DNA of 20,220 nt from a virus: positions 1-20,220 of the IMG/VR virus record IMGVR_UViG_3300018421_000298; one strand, given 5' to 3'. Of this stretch, positions 1 through 8,031 are shown one piece after another. Position 1 is the first letter of the stretch. Each line of letters begins with the position of its first letter. A model generated the notes under the pieces. That model did not search any database. It saw only the letters and a program-made list of their open reading frames with translations, and had not been told where the DNA came from. Both the position numbers and the translations under genes were made by a program.

Positions 1-135
1 AGCAATTTTAACCGCGTTGATTCGCTCGAAAACAGCGTAGCAGAAATCAAAAAAGACATTAAAGACCTGGCGCACGTTGCGTCGGTTCATCAATTAGAAA
101 TAGATAAGATTGAAGAACAGATAGGAGAAGAGTGA
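1..135 (+). CDS. C-terminal end of a coiled-coil protein (partial)
   Basis: An open frame enters from the left edge and ends at TGA 133-135, giving 44 residues. The visible peptide is highly charged, with hydrophobic residues at heptad-like spacing (VDSLENSVAEIKKDI, then HQLEIDKIEEQI), which suggests a coiled coil. No enzymatic motif, signal peptide or membrane segment is visible. Its stop overlaps the ATG of the next gene (TGATG), as at most junctions in this cluster, which supports it as a real gene of the same operon. The start lies outside the window, so neither length nor family can be judged; a small virion or scaffold-type phage protein is possible but unproven. Confidence 0.6.
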   Translation, partial: SNFNRVDSLENSVAEIKKDIKDLAHVASVHQLEIDKIEEQIGEE

Positions 136-566
136 TGGGACTGGCTGAACATATTGCCAACGACCCTGATGCTCGTGGGTACGCTGCCATGACAGCCAGG
201 GAAGTGTATGACGACCTGAACGTTAAACGGCGAACCGGAGAAAAACAGGTGACATACAAAAGCGTTTTGGGCGAACTTGGAGCAGATATTGGCAGGCGTC
301 TAATCGACAGCATGAAAGCTGCCAGCGCGACAGACAGTGTCATCGAAACATGGCACAACATGCTGGTTAGAGGCGAAAGCATAAATGTCAATAACGCTGA
401 GGTGCAGGGGATGCTTTCAACATTTGCCAATAACCCTGGACTGCCACTGACCACAGACGATAGAGACCAGATTGTCGCACTTAGTTTGAACCAATCCACA
501 GATGCTCAGTTTTATGGTCTGCTGCCGATGACAGTTCATCAAGTCATTCAAGCAAAGGGAAACTAA
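135..566 (+). CDS. Small phage protein of unknown function
   Basis: This encodes 143 residues. ATG 135 is chosen over the in-frame GTG at 132 because a purine-rich ribosome site (AGGAGAAGAG, about 123-132) leads into it and it overlaps the previous stop. The N-terminus has the pattern D-P-D-A-R-G-Y-x-x-M-x-A-x-E-V-x-x-D-L-N (about residues 10-28); a similar DPxxRGYxxM pattern recurs, from memory, in small uncharacterised proteins of phage structural modules. The rest looks alpha-helical and soluble, with no Cys cluster or membrane segment. It is followed after three bases by another small gene. A minor virion or assembly role is only an inference from position. Confidence 0.7.
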   Translation: MGLAEHIANDPDARGYAAMTAREVYDDLNVKRRTGEKQVTYKSVLGELGADIGRRLIDSMKAASATDSVIETWHNMLVRGESINVNNAEVQGMLSTFANNPGLPLTTDDRDQIVALSLNQSTDAQFYGLLPMTVHQVIQAKGN

Positions 567-569
567 AAC

Positions 570-977
570 ATGGCAGCTACAAAATCAGTCACCGCAGGCT
601 CAACAGCCACGAGTGACGCTTTGACAATGCAGACCGATACCGTTGCTGCCTATGTGGTATGCAAGGCTGACAATTCAACGACAGCAGCAGCGGACGACAT
701 CATCCATTTTAAGGTGCTTGAAGGTGGCTTCGACGTTGACACCGATAGCACCGAAGACTTCGCAACTGTCGATGCTGCACCTACGTTGTGTGTGCTAGAC
801 ACCAACGCAGCAGACCCACAAGTATCGGTGATGATTCCGATTGCACCTGCTAAGAAGATTAAAATCTACGCTGATGGCTCGACCGAGGGAACGACCAACG
901 CGATTACTGTTTCCGCATATGTGCGTGAGGTGGGCGTTGATGGGGCGTACACTGACACCGCTATTGCGTGGACGTAA
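570..977 (+). CDS. Small beta-rich, probably structural phage protein
   Basis: This encodes 135 residues. The ATG at 570 has an AAAGGGA site at about 554-560. The sequence is rich in Thr, Ala, Val and Asp, low in Lys and Arg, and made of alternating hydrophobic stretches (VAAYVVCKA, IIHFKVLEGGF, SVMIPIAPAKKIKIYAD, AITVSAYVREVGV). This suggests a compact beta-sandwich like those of head decoration or tail-associated proteins. No catalytic motif or signal peptide is seen. It sits between an unknown gene and a LamG protein in a run of probable virion genes, and its TAA at 975-977 lies just before the next ATG. Family not recognised; the structural role is inferred from composition and context. 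Confidence 0.7.
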   Translation: MAATKSVTAGSTATSDALTMQTDTVAAYVVCKADNSTTAAADDIIHFKVLEGGFDVDTDSTEDFATVDAAPTLCVLDTNAADPQVSVMIPIAPAKKIKIYADGSTEGTTNAITVSAYVREVGVDGAYTDTAIAWT

Positions 978-979
978 TC

Positions 980-1792
980 ATGGCAACGATAGCTAAAACG
1001 AAACAGCCGGTGCGTATGCCACGGTTCGGGCATCGGGTCGATAAGACTGATCCGATCCTGCGTGGGTGCGCGGGCTGGTGGCCTCTGAATGATGGGGCTG
1101 GGACGAAGGCTACAGACCTGTCCACGGGTGGTAATGATGGAACGCAAAGCGGTGGTGTATCGTGGGCGAGTACAGAGAAAGGCACTGCTGCAAGTTTTGA
1201 TGGGACGGATGATTATATTGACATTGTTGGTGCTCCAGCAGACACAATCACACAGCCGCTAACGTTAAGTGCGTGGGTTTATAACGACGCAGGCGGTTCA
1301 GGCACCAACGACCTTGTTGCACTTGGGGATACGACAAGCGTAAATCCCCTCGGGATTATTAGATTTACTTACAGTTCGGGGCAGGTTTCAGCGGTTTTTC
1401 GTGCTGGATCCACAGCCTCAATAATTAGCCACACACTGTCAAATCCAACAGGAAATTGGAATCACATATGCGTTGTGGCTACCTCTTCAACGTCGCTCGA
1501 ACTTTTTGTCGATGGCGTTTCAGTCGCTTCAGATACATCGACGAATTATGGAACGTTATCATATGACAACCTAACCATCGGGGCTTTGCAAAGGACAACT
1601 CTTTTGAATTACTCAGACGGTGGGGTTCAGAACGTTCGAGCCTACGACCGAGCCTTATCAGCCACCGAAGTCTCCCGCCTCTATAACGAACCATGGGCAG
1701 GCTTAGAACCGCTGTCACCGTTTTCGTTCTTTAGTGGGTTGTCCCAAATATACGCATATTACTCCGCTGCTTTTTTGCAGCGTCTAGGATAA
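980..1792 (+). CDS. LamG/concanavalin A-like lectin-domain protein, likely adhesin or fibre component
   Basis: This encodes 270 residues. ATG 980 is preferred over the in-frame GTG at 968, which lies inside the previous gene. After a basic N-terminal stretch comes a phrase typical of phage LamG proteins (L-R-G-C-A-G-W-W-P-L-N-D-G-A-G, about residues 27-41). The jelly-roll core covers about 70-250: ASFDGTDDYIDI, LTLSAWVY, the NWNHICVVATSSTSLELFVDGV region and NVRAYDRALSATEVSRLYNEP. These are the hallmarks of the LamG_3/concanavalin A-like fold, which binds carbohydrates or forms trimeric fibre parts. It is probably a surface-exposed virion protein for host recognition. Its stop (TAA 1790-1792) abuts the HNH gene. 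There is no signal peptide, consistent with a phage structural protein. The fold is confident; the ligand is unknown. Confidence 0.85.
   Translation: MATIAKTKQPVRMPRFGHRVDKTDPILRGCAGWWPLNDGAGTKATDLSTGGNDGTQSGGVSWASTEKGTAASFDGTDDYIDIVGAPADTITQPLTLSAWVYNDAGGSGTNDLVALGDTTSVNPLGIIRFTYSSGQVSAVFRAGSTASIISHTLSNPTGNWNHICVVATSSTSLELFVDGVSVASDTSTNYGTLSYDNLTIGALQRTTLLNYSDGGVQNVRAYDRALSATEVSRLYNEPWAGLEPLSPFSFFSGLSQIYAYYSAAFLQRLG
1765..1782 (+). promoter_or_regulatory. Stem-loop at the LamG/HNH junction
   Basis: The sequence shows a perfect six-base inverted repeat, CGCTGC and GCAGCG, around a loop of six T. It lies inside the last codons of the LamG gene and 15 bases before the likely HNH start at 1798. 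It could limit read-through or hide the HNH ribosome site (AGGA at 1786-1789). There is no T tract after the second arm, so it is not a standard terminator. The arms are short and coding, so chance is possible. Confidence 0.3.
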
Positions 1793-1797
1793 TGATT

Positions 1798-2394
1798 ATG
1801 GAACGCAAGCCGGTGTGGTGGGACGACGCCAGATATTTCGAACGATATCAGTACGAAAAGCGGGGTGCTGTTCCAACTCGATTCAAGGTTGTGAAATGCG
1901 AAGCCTGCCTGGCACCATTTAAGCCAAGTCCGCATGGGGGAGGGCAGATAACGTGCTCCGATGAATGTAGGAAAGCAATACGCCTCCATCGACGCGAATG
2001 CCCGAAACAAAAAAAGAAGAAGGCTGACAATCAAAGGCAAAGGCAAAAAGATCCAATCCGAAAGATTCGTAGTAGAATTGCGACCCGCCACTGGGTCGCG
2101 TTGAAGGGGCAAATGTCGGACGCCCGTTCCATGAGGAACCTCGGTATTGATCGCGAGGGATTAGTTAAACACCTTCTTGACACCGACTACGCAAGAGAGA
2201 ATGGACTGACGTTGGAGAACTACGGGAAAGAGTGGCACGTTGACCACATCAGGCCTCTGTCATCTTTTGACCTGACCGACGAAAAACAGGTTCGTGAGGC
2301 AACTAATTATAAAAACATGCAGGCACTTACCATAGAAGATAATCTGAAAAAGGGTTCTCTTTACGAAGGTGTCAGGCATACATTTAAAGGGTAA
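1798..2394 (+). CDS. HNH endonuclease with N-terminal Cys4 zinc finger
   Basis: This encodes 198 residues from ATG 1798; an in-frame ATG at 1792 is less likely because AGGA (1786-1789) sits only two bases from it but eight from 1798. An N-terminal finger uses C34, C37, C53 and C57 (CEAC, then CSDEC), followed by a very basic stretch (about 64-100). The C-terminal HNH core is W-H-V-D-H-I-R-P-L-S-S-F-D-L (146-159) with later Asn residues in N-Y-K-N-M-Q-A-L and E-D-N-L-K-K-G (170-186), the usual beta-beta-alpha-metal nickase/endonuclease signature. It could be a free-standing homing endonuclease inserted between fibre genes. Alternatively it could be the HNH protein that assists terminase in cos cleavage in HK97-like phages; one gene separates it from the small terminase. 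Confidence 0.9.
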   Translation: MERKPVWWDDARYFERYQYEKRGAVPTRFKVVKCEACLAPFKPSPHGGGQITCSDECRKAIRLHRRECPKQKKKKADNQRQRQKDPIRKIRSRIATRHWVALKGQMSDARSMRNLGIDREGLVKHLLDTDYARENGLTLENYGKEWHVDHIRPLSSFDLTDEKQVREATNYKNMQALTIEDNLKKGSLYEGVRHTFKG

Positions 2395-2399
2395 TAACA

Positions 2400-3710
2400 T
2401 TGGCTACAAGTGGAAGTTACTACGGAGTTGCCTACAACTTCACCTATGCGATTCCCAAGGGGACAGATCCGACATCATTTTACGTTGGGACGTTTGCGAC
2501 TGGCGAGGTAAAGGTATCCAAGAGAACCGGCTCAGGTGCAATCAGCACAGCCAATATCGCAAGCTCTCCAACTGCCGGTTCGACTGGGCTGATGAATATC
2601 AGCCTATCCGCGACTGAGATGCAGGCAGATGAGGTGACGGTTGAGTTTATCCCAGTATCGAATGACTTCGCTGCTCGGGCGGTTTCGATTGTCACCAGTA
2701 ACTTGCCAACTCCGGCTGATGTGTTAGAGGTAAACAGCTCCTCTGTCACCGGAGTCAGCGACTTTAAGGCGGATGTGTCGGGGCTGGCAACATCAGCATC
2801 AATCGCAGCACTCAACGATTTCGATCCAGCGACTGATACGGTTGCTAACGTTACAACGGTGGGGAGTGTCAGCGGTTCTGTTGGCAGTATCTCGGGTATC
2901 ACGTTCCCTACTGGCTTTTCGTCGCTCACTGTGTCCGCTGTGGCTGATGGTGTTTGGGATGAGGCTCAGTCGGGGCACACGACTGTTGGGACGTTTGGGT
3001 ACTACCTCGATGATCAGATCAGTGGTATCTCGGGCGGTGGTGGTGGTACTGACTGGACGGCCACAGAGAAGAATCAGATCCGCTACCGACTTGGTGTCGA
3101 CGGTACAACAGCGGCACCTTCGGTTAACTCGCCCGATCTGGCAACCCAGGCTTCGGTCGATACTGTCGATGCGAATGTTGATTCAATTCTCGTTGACACT
3201 GGAACAACGCTGCCTGCTCAGATCAGTGGCATTGAGACGAAGGTCGATACGGTCGATGCGAATGTTGATGCTGTACTGGTTGACACTGGCACCACGATCC
3301 CAGGAACGATCGCAACGGTCGACGCTAATGTGGATGCTATCCTAGTCGATACTGGTACTACGCTGCCGGCCACGTTGGCGACCATTGAAGGCAAGGTTGA
3401 TACGGTCGACACAGTGGCTGACGCCATCAAGGTTGACACTGCTGCGATCCTAGCTGACACCGGAACTGACGGTGTAGTTATTAGTACCGCACAAGCTCAG
3501 GCGATTGCTGATGAGGTTCTGAAGCGTTCCGTGGCCACTGGTGAGGCTACTGCGGCAGAGCATAGCCTGGCGACTATTGTGTTGGCTATTCTCGAAAGTT
3601 CCAGAAGTTCCACAACCTGGACGATTAAGCGGACGGACGGGTCCACGACACACGCAACAAAAACGTTATCACTGGACGCCAATGCTGATCCTGTCACCGG
3701 GGTGCAATAA
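2400..3710 (+). CDS. Repetitive fibre-like virion protein
   Basis: This encodes 436 residues. The start appears to be TTG 2400, eight bases after AAAGGG (2386-2391); no in-frame ATG gives the same N-terminus. Residues 1-100 look like a beta-rich head domain (YGVAYNFTYAIPKGTD). A central region is Ser/Thr/Val/Gly rich and ends in a run of glycines before TDWTATEKNQIRYRLGVDG, a motif I recall from other phage fibre-type proteins. Residues 253-356 are four degenerate repeats built on VDTVDANVDAILVDTGTTLP, with heptad-like hydrophobic spacing, so a trimeric coiled coil is likely. The C-terminal domain contains WTIKRTDGSTTHATKTLSLD. A tail fibre or baseplate-attached protein is most likely; its place upstream of terminase is uncommon. 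It overlaps terS by one base. Confidence 0.75.
   Translation: MATSGSYYGVAYNFTYAIPKGTDPTSFYVGTFATGEVKVSKRTGSGAISTANIASSPTAGSTGLMNISLSATEMQADEVTVEFIPVSNDFAARAVSIVTSNLPTPADVLEVNSSSVTGVSDFKADVSGLATSASIAALNDFDPATDTVANVTTVGSVSGSVGSISGITFPTGFSSLTVSAVADGVWDEAQSGHTTVGTFGYYLDDQISGISGGGGGTDWTATEKNQIRYRLGVDGTTAAPSVNSPDLATQASVDTVDANVDSILVDTGTTLPAQISGIETKVDTVDANVDAVLVDTGTTIPGTIATVDANVDAILVDTGTTLPATLATIEGKVDTVDTVADAIKVDTAAILADTGTDGVVISTAQAQAIADEVLKRSVATGEATAAEHSLATIVLAILESSRSSTTWTIKRTDGSTTHATKTLSLDANADPVTGVQ
3156..3467 (+). repeat. Four degenerate tandem repeats inside the fibre gene
   Basis: Units begin at about 3156, 3243, 3318 and 3396, each 72-87 bases long. Each codes for a version of V-D-x-V-D-A-N-V-D-x-x-x-V-D-T-G-T-T-x-P followed by a variable linker. 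The protein pattern is better conserved than the DNA: Val is written GTC or GTT, Asp GAT or GAC, and Thr varies in its third base. This indicates old duplication kept by selection on the protein. The fourth unit is the most divergent. Confidence 0.85.
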
Positions 3711-4183
3711 TGCCAGGTAGACCGCCTAAGCCCCTCAAGGTTCTACAGATGGAAGGATCGAAACGGGCTAAGTACAACCGAAAGGGTGAGCCATTGCCGT
3801 CACCAGGTAGACCAGAAGACCCCAAGAGACTTGAGGAACGAGAACTCGAAGTCTTCGAGGACATGATTCTCAAGCTGAAGGATCTTGGGGTGCTCTCGAT
3901 TGTCGACGGTACGGTGATTGAAAGATACGCACACATCACAGTGAGGTACTGGGATGTTGCTGAATTTTTAAAAGAACACGGTGAATTTGTGGAGGTGGAG
4001 TCCACTAAGAACAGTGCTACAAGTTCATTCACTGTGCGACCGCAAGTGGCTGTCCTAGATAAGCTGGCCAGTCAGTTGCTTGCGATTGAGAAAGAGTTTG
4101 GTTTGACACCTTGTTCAAGGCCTAAGATACAACTAGAGAAGACACAGGTGGAAAACAAACGGAAGGCTAAGTTCTTTGAATAA
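3710..4183 (+). CDS. terS: Terminase small subunit, P27 family
   Basis: This encodes 157 residues, starting at an ATG that overlaps the previous stop (TAATG). The N-terminus G-R-P-P-K-P, the E-G-S-K-R stretch, the proline-rich E-P-L-P-S-P-G-R-P segment and a helical core match the P27-type small terminase. The C-terminal block R-P-Q-V-A-V-L-D-K-L-A (110-120), then E-F-G-L-T-P-C-S-R (129-137), is diagnostic for this family. The protein binds the packaging initiation site on concatemeric DNA and hands it to the large subunit. The gene overlaps terL by one base, the usual arrangement. The length is typical. No cos or pac site can be identified from the sequence alone. Confidence 0.9.
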   Translation: MPGRPPKPLKVLQMEGSKRAKYNRKGEPLPSPGRPEDPKRLEERELEVFEDMILKLKDLGVLSIVDGTVIERYAHITVRYWDVAEFLKEHGEFVEVESTKNSATSSFTVRPQVAVLDKLASQLLAIEKEFGLTPCSRPKIQLEKTQVENKRKAKFFE

Positions 4184-5766
4184 TGGACTACACGTTACCC
4201 GTTGACCAATGGCCAGATGAACCGACTGTCATCGGTGATTGGTTGTACGATAAGAGTAAGCCTGAACTAGTATGTGAATTCTTTGAGGTATGTTTAAAAC
4301 ATGGGACTGGTTCACACGCAGGCAAACCGTTTTTTTTATTACCGTGGCAGAAACAAGTGATTTATGACTTATTTGGAACATTCCATCCGAAGACAGGCCT
4401 GCGACGGTTCACCACTAGCTATGTCGAAGTGCCTCGTAAGAACGGCAAGTCTCAATTTGCTGCTGGGATTGCGTTATGGCTCCTATGCGGGGATGGTGAG
4501 GCTGGAGCCCAGGTCTACTCGGCAGCGTTCACACTAAAACAGGCTAGTCTGGTTTTTGCTATGGCTAGTCAGATGGTGCTTGACGACGAAGCACTGTCTT
4601 CGGTATTGAAAGTCAGGAAGAATAGCAGAACGATTTACTACGAAGATAAAGGTAGTTTCTATCGGGCTATTCCACGAGATGACAAGGATGCTCACGGGCT
4701 TAATGCTCATGGGATCATCTTTGATGAGTTGCATAACCAACCTGACCGTAAACTTTGGGATACACTTCAAACGTCACGTGGTATGCGTGAACAGCCGCTG
4801 ACAATCGCAATCACGACGGCTGGTCACGACAGGTCTAGTATTTGTTATGAATTGCATAAACAGGCAAAGGGCATCATTAACGGTGAGTTCAAGGACGACT
4901 CGTTCTACCCCGTGATCTATGCCGCAAACCCTGGTGACGACTGGCATGATCCAGTGGTATGGGAAAAAGCGAACCCAAGCATCGGTCATACGGTTAGGAT
5001 TGACTTCCTCCAGCAAGAGTGCGATAGAGCGAAGCTGACGCCTAGTTATGAGAACACATTTCGTAACCTCTACTTAAATCAGTGGACTGAGCAGGCTGTC
5101 AGATGGCTTCCGATGCACGCTTGGGACGCATGTAAAGGCGAGATGCCTGTCACCGGCATTGAGTGGTATGCTGGGCTTGACTTGGCAGAGAGTCAAGATA
5201 TTTGTGCGTTCGTCCTGGCCGGGAAAAAGGGGGAGACTGTATACATTAAACCCTTCATGTTTACGCCGGAAGAGCCTAGCAGCAAACGAGCGGAGCAAGA
5301 TAAGAAACAGATCATGAACTGGGTGGCACAGGGATGTATCGAGACGCTGCCTGGTGACATCATGCTGAATAAGGATCTTGTTCCTCGTATCCTTGAAATT
5401 GTAGAACAGTACAATGTAAAACGAATAACGATTGACCCCTGGCGGTCGAAAGAGTTTATTTCATCCATTACCGAAAGCGGCTATCCTGAAGGACGGGTTT
5501 TAAAGTTTCCGCAAACAATGAACCATTTTGCCGAGCCAACAAGGAAGATGCTCGATATGGTTGTCACAGGCAAGCTGGTTCATGATGGTAATGAGGCGTT
5601 ACGTTGGATGGCCGCTAATACAGTGGTGCAACAAGACGCAAACGGCAACACTAGACCAGCAAAAGATAAAAGCCAAGATAAAATCGACGGTATCGTTGCT
5701 TCAATTATGGCAATTAGAGAAGCGATTGCACCTGAACCAGATGGGCCAATGCCAGTAATCTACTAA
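4183..5766 (+). CDS. terL: Terminase large subunit (packaging ATPase/nuclease)
   Basis: This encodes 527 residues, a normal length for an HK97-type large terminase. The ATPase half has an adenine-binding L-P-W-Q segment (53-56), a Walker A variant P-R-K-N-G-K-S (84-90), Walker B I-I-F-D-E (178-182) and a coupling motif T-T-A-G (211-214). The nuclease half shows the RNase H-like acidic residues D333 in Y-A-G-L-D-L-A, D418 in I-T-I-D-P-W and D502 in K-I-D-G-I-V-A. It powers DNA translocation through the portal and cuts the concatemer. It starts on the terS stop (TAATG) and is followed after ten bases by the portal gene. All key residues are present, so it should be active. Confidence 0.97.
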   Translation: MDYTLPVDQWPDEPTVIGDWLYDKSKPELVCEFFEVCLKHGTGSHAGKPFFLLPWQKQVIYDLFGTFHPKTGLRRFTTSYVEVPRKNGKSQFAAGIALWLLCGDGEAGAQVYSAAFTLKQASLVFAMASQMVLDDEALSSVLKVRKNSRTIYYEDKGSFYRAIPRDDKDAHGLNAHGIIFDELHNQPDRKLWDTLQTSRGMREQPLTIAITTAGHDRSSICYELHKQAKGIINGEFKDDSFYPVIYAANPGDDWHDPVVWEKANPSIGHTVRIDFLQQECDRAKLTPSYENTFRNLYLNQWTEQAVRWLPMHAWDACKGEMPVTGIEWYAGLDLAESQDICAFVLAGKKGETVYIKPFMFTPEEPSSKRAEQDKKQIMNWVAQGCIETLPGDIMLNKDLVPRILEIVEQYNVKRITIDPWRSKEFISSITESGYPEGRVLKFPQTMNHFAEPTRKMLDMVVTGKLVHDGNEALRWMAANTVVQQDANGNTRPAKDKSQDKIDGIVASIMAIREAIAPEPDGPMPVIY

Positions 5767-5775
5767 GGGAAAAAG

Positions 5776-7308
5776 ATGGACTATGTCTTAAACAATCACG
5801 GACTGCAAGCAGTGGACTTGTCGGTCAAGAACGTGATCACGAGCAATAGCTTTGATTCGTTCTTTGAAACCGTCGACAATCGCAATAACGCTGGTGTGTC
5901 TGTAACCCCAAACTCAGCCATGACGTACAGTAGCGTCTTTGAGGCCGTGCAGATCATTAGTGGTGACGTTGCCAGGATCGACCTGGATATCTTTGAGCCA
6001 GATGGTGAGGATAGACTTAAACGCCCTAGGCACCCTGCCTACAAGCTGATGAACCGCAAAGCAAGTTCCTATATGAGCGGTTACGCTTTTAGGGAGACAT
6101 TGCAAGCTCATGCCCTCCTGTGGGGGAACGGGTATGCTGAGATCGTGTTCGACAACGTTGGAAGACCCAAAGAATTGATCATTCTCGACCCATCGTCAGT
6201 AACTCCTGAGCTTGTCGACGGCGAGTTGATTTATAAAGTTCACTCGTCAACGGAACGAAACAAATACACTGTTCTTCCTGCATATCGAATCTTTCATGTT
6301 CGCGGTTTGGGATTCAACGGCATCCAGGGGTTTTCAGTTGTCTCTCTCGCTAGAGATAGTTGGGGACTGGGCATGGCAGCGGAACGGCATGGAGCCCGTC
6401 ACTTCAAGCAGGGAGCCCGCCCTAACGTCGTCCTGAAACATCCAGCATACTTAGATCCAGATCAAGCAGAAGAACTCGTAGAATCATTCCAGAGCAAACA
6501 CAGTGGCACTGATGGCGTTGGTCGTCCAGCCCTTGCTGCTGGTGGGCTGGAGATTGTCCCACTATCCATGTCAAACACTGACAGCCAATGGTTAGAGTCA
6601 AGGGAGTTCCAGAGAATTGAGGTTGCGAGTTGGTTCGCATTGCCCCCTCACAAGCTCGGAGATAGCTCCAGAATGGCTTATAACAGCATTGAGGCTGAAG
6701 AGAGGGCATATGCCTCACAGACGCTCATGCGATGGTTTGAGCGGTGGGAGAGCGAAGTAGACTGCAAGTTGCTGACTGACCGCCAATTCGGTGCGGATTG
6801 GTTCAGCGAACATGCGGTAGAGCGGTTGGTGCAGGGTGACTCCGAGACTCAGGTTGATACGATAGTTAAGCTGCGGAATGCCATGGTCATTACTCAAAAC
6901 GAGGCCAGGCACAAGCTCAATTATGCTAGTGTTACTGATGGCGATACATTCCTCAATCCGTCGACATACAGTGCTGACAACGAAGAGCCCGATGACAGCC
7001 CTGAAGAGCCGGAAGAGGAAGAAGAAGACAATGAAGTGGTGGAACAGGTCGAGAACCTCTTAGCTGCACGATTATTGCAGTTGGAGAACACCTATAAAAA
7101 GCAGATGGGGAACCTGAGCGGCAAGGAAGAAAAGATAGCTGCATTCCAAGAGACATTCGCAGGTAAAATCTTGGATGCCGTACTGCCAATCGTCGACCTA
7201 CTAGCTACCTGCAAGAAGACACAATCCCCAGGTGAGGAGGCTGTCCTCGAAAACGTTAAGGACTGGATGAATGGCAAAAATGATCTCCTACTTGAAGGAC
7301 TTGTTTAA
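5776..7308 (+). CDS. Portal protein, HK97 type
   Basis: This encodes 510 residues; the start is preceded by AAGGGA (5765-5770). Features of the phage portal family include S-S-V-F-E-A-V-Q-I-I-S-G-D-V-A (52-66), LLWGNGYAEI (114-123), the W-G-L-G-M-A-A-E-R-H region (196-205) and R-E-F-Q-R-I-E-V-A-S-W-F-A-L-P-P-H-K-L-G (276-295). The dodecameric ring at one capsid vertex conducts DNA and anchors the connector. The C-terminus has a strongly acidic run (401-420) followed by a predicted helical tail to residue 510, longer than in many HK97 portals; this might act in scaffolding or protease contact, but that is inference. The gene is followed without a gap by the protease gene. Confidence 0.95.
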   Translation: MDYVLNNHGLQAVDLSVKNVITSNSFDSFFETVDNRNNAGVSVTPNSAMTYSSVFEAVQIISGDVARIDLDIFEPDGEDRLKRPRHPAYKLMNRKASSYMSGYAFRETLQAHALLWGNGYAEIVFDNVGRPKELIILDPSSVTPELVDGELIYKVHSSTERNKYTVLPAYRIFHVRGLGFNGIQGFSVVSLARDSWGLGMAAERHGARHFKQGARPNVVLKHPAYLDPDQAEELVESFQSKHSGTDGVGRPALAAGGLEIVPLSMSNTDSQWLESREFQRIEVASWFALPPHKLGDSSRMAYNSIEAEERAYASQTLMRWFERWESEVDCKLLTDRQFGADWFSEHAVERLVQGDSETQVDTIVKLRNAMVITQNEARHKLNYASVTDGDTFLNPSTYSADNEEPDDSPEEPEEEEEDNEVVEQVENLLAARLLQLENTYKKQMGNLSGKEEKIAAFQETFAGKILDAVLPIVDLLATCKKTQSPGEEAVLENVKDWMNGKNDLLLEGLV

Positions 7309-8031
7309 ATGGACATTATTGCACGTGCTAACTTTCTTAATGACCTTGGTTATGACCCCTCTGTTGCTAGTAAATTGGATCATGCTGGTGCGGGTGATAT
7401 ACAAATTAAAAAAAGAGGAGATGACACAGAGATCCTCCTCTATGAACAGATCGGATTCGATTGGCAAACCTCTGAAGGCGTAACTGCAAAGCAATTCGAC
7501 GAGGCGTTGAAGGATGCTGGTTCTGGGAAGATTGTTGTCCGTATCAACTCACCTGGGGGTGATGTGTGGGACGGCGTTGCGATCTACAACATGTTGAAGT
7601 CCACACCTAATCATGTCGAAACGGTTGTTGAAGGTGTTGCTGCCAGTGCTGCGAGTATTGTGGCCATGGCGGGTGACGAAGTAAAGATTTACCCTTCAGC
7701 CCAGTTGATGATCCATTCGGCCTGGACGATTGCTATGGGCAACTCAAGCGAGTTCCGAGATGTAGCAGATGTCCTCGATAAGATTGACGGACAACTGGCC
7801 GAGATTTATGCAAGCAAGACTGGCACTGAGGCCAGCGAATTTTTGAAGGTGATGAGCAAGGACAACTACTACACCGCGAAAGAGTCTATCGAATTGGGCT
7901 TGGTGGATTCGGTGGTTGAACTTGATTCTGATAAAGAGAAACGTCCTGCTGCTGCGAGTGACAACAAGAGAATCACTGCCGACGCTCGTCGTCGAATGTT
8001 AGCTCTTCGCAAGGCAAGGTTGGGACTCTAG
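7309..8031 (+). CDS. Prohead maturation protease, ClpP-like (S14)
   Basis: This encodes 240 residues, starting at the base after the portal stop. It carries the phage ClpP-like signature: I-N-S-P-G-G-D-V (79-86), nucleophile S113 in G-V-A-A-S, catalytic H136 in M-I-H-S-A-W, and a likely third residue D185 in K-D-N-Y-Y-T-A, followed by E-L-G-L-V-D. The enzyme cleaves the N-terminal delta domain of the capsid protein and removes itself from the prohead during maturation. The basic tail (about 221-240) is probably for prohead targeting or self-cleavage. The order portal-protease-capsid is the canonical HK97 one. After it lie about 50 T-rich bases before the capsid gene. Confidence 0.95.
   Translation: MDIIARANFLNDLGYDPSVASKLDHAGAGDIQIKKRGDDTEILLYEQIGFDWQTSEGVTAKQFDEALKDAGSGKIVVRINSPGGDVWDGVAIYNMLKSTPNHVETVVEGVAASAASIVAMAGDEVKIYPSAQLMIHSAWTIAMGNSSEFRDVADVLDKIDGQLAEIYASKTGTEASEFLKVMSKDNYYTAKESIELGLVDSVVELDSDKEKRPAAASDNKRITADARRRMLALRKARLGL

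Noticed and set aside
2773-3345. Alternative + frame (190 codons) inside the fibre gene
   Set aside because: Arg/Leu/Ser-rich product created by reading the repeats out of frame; no ribosome site, no plausible domain.
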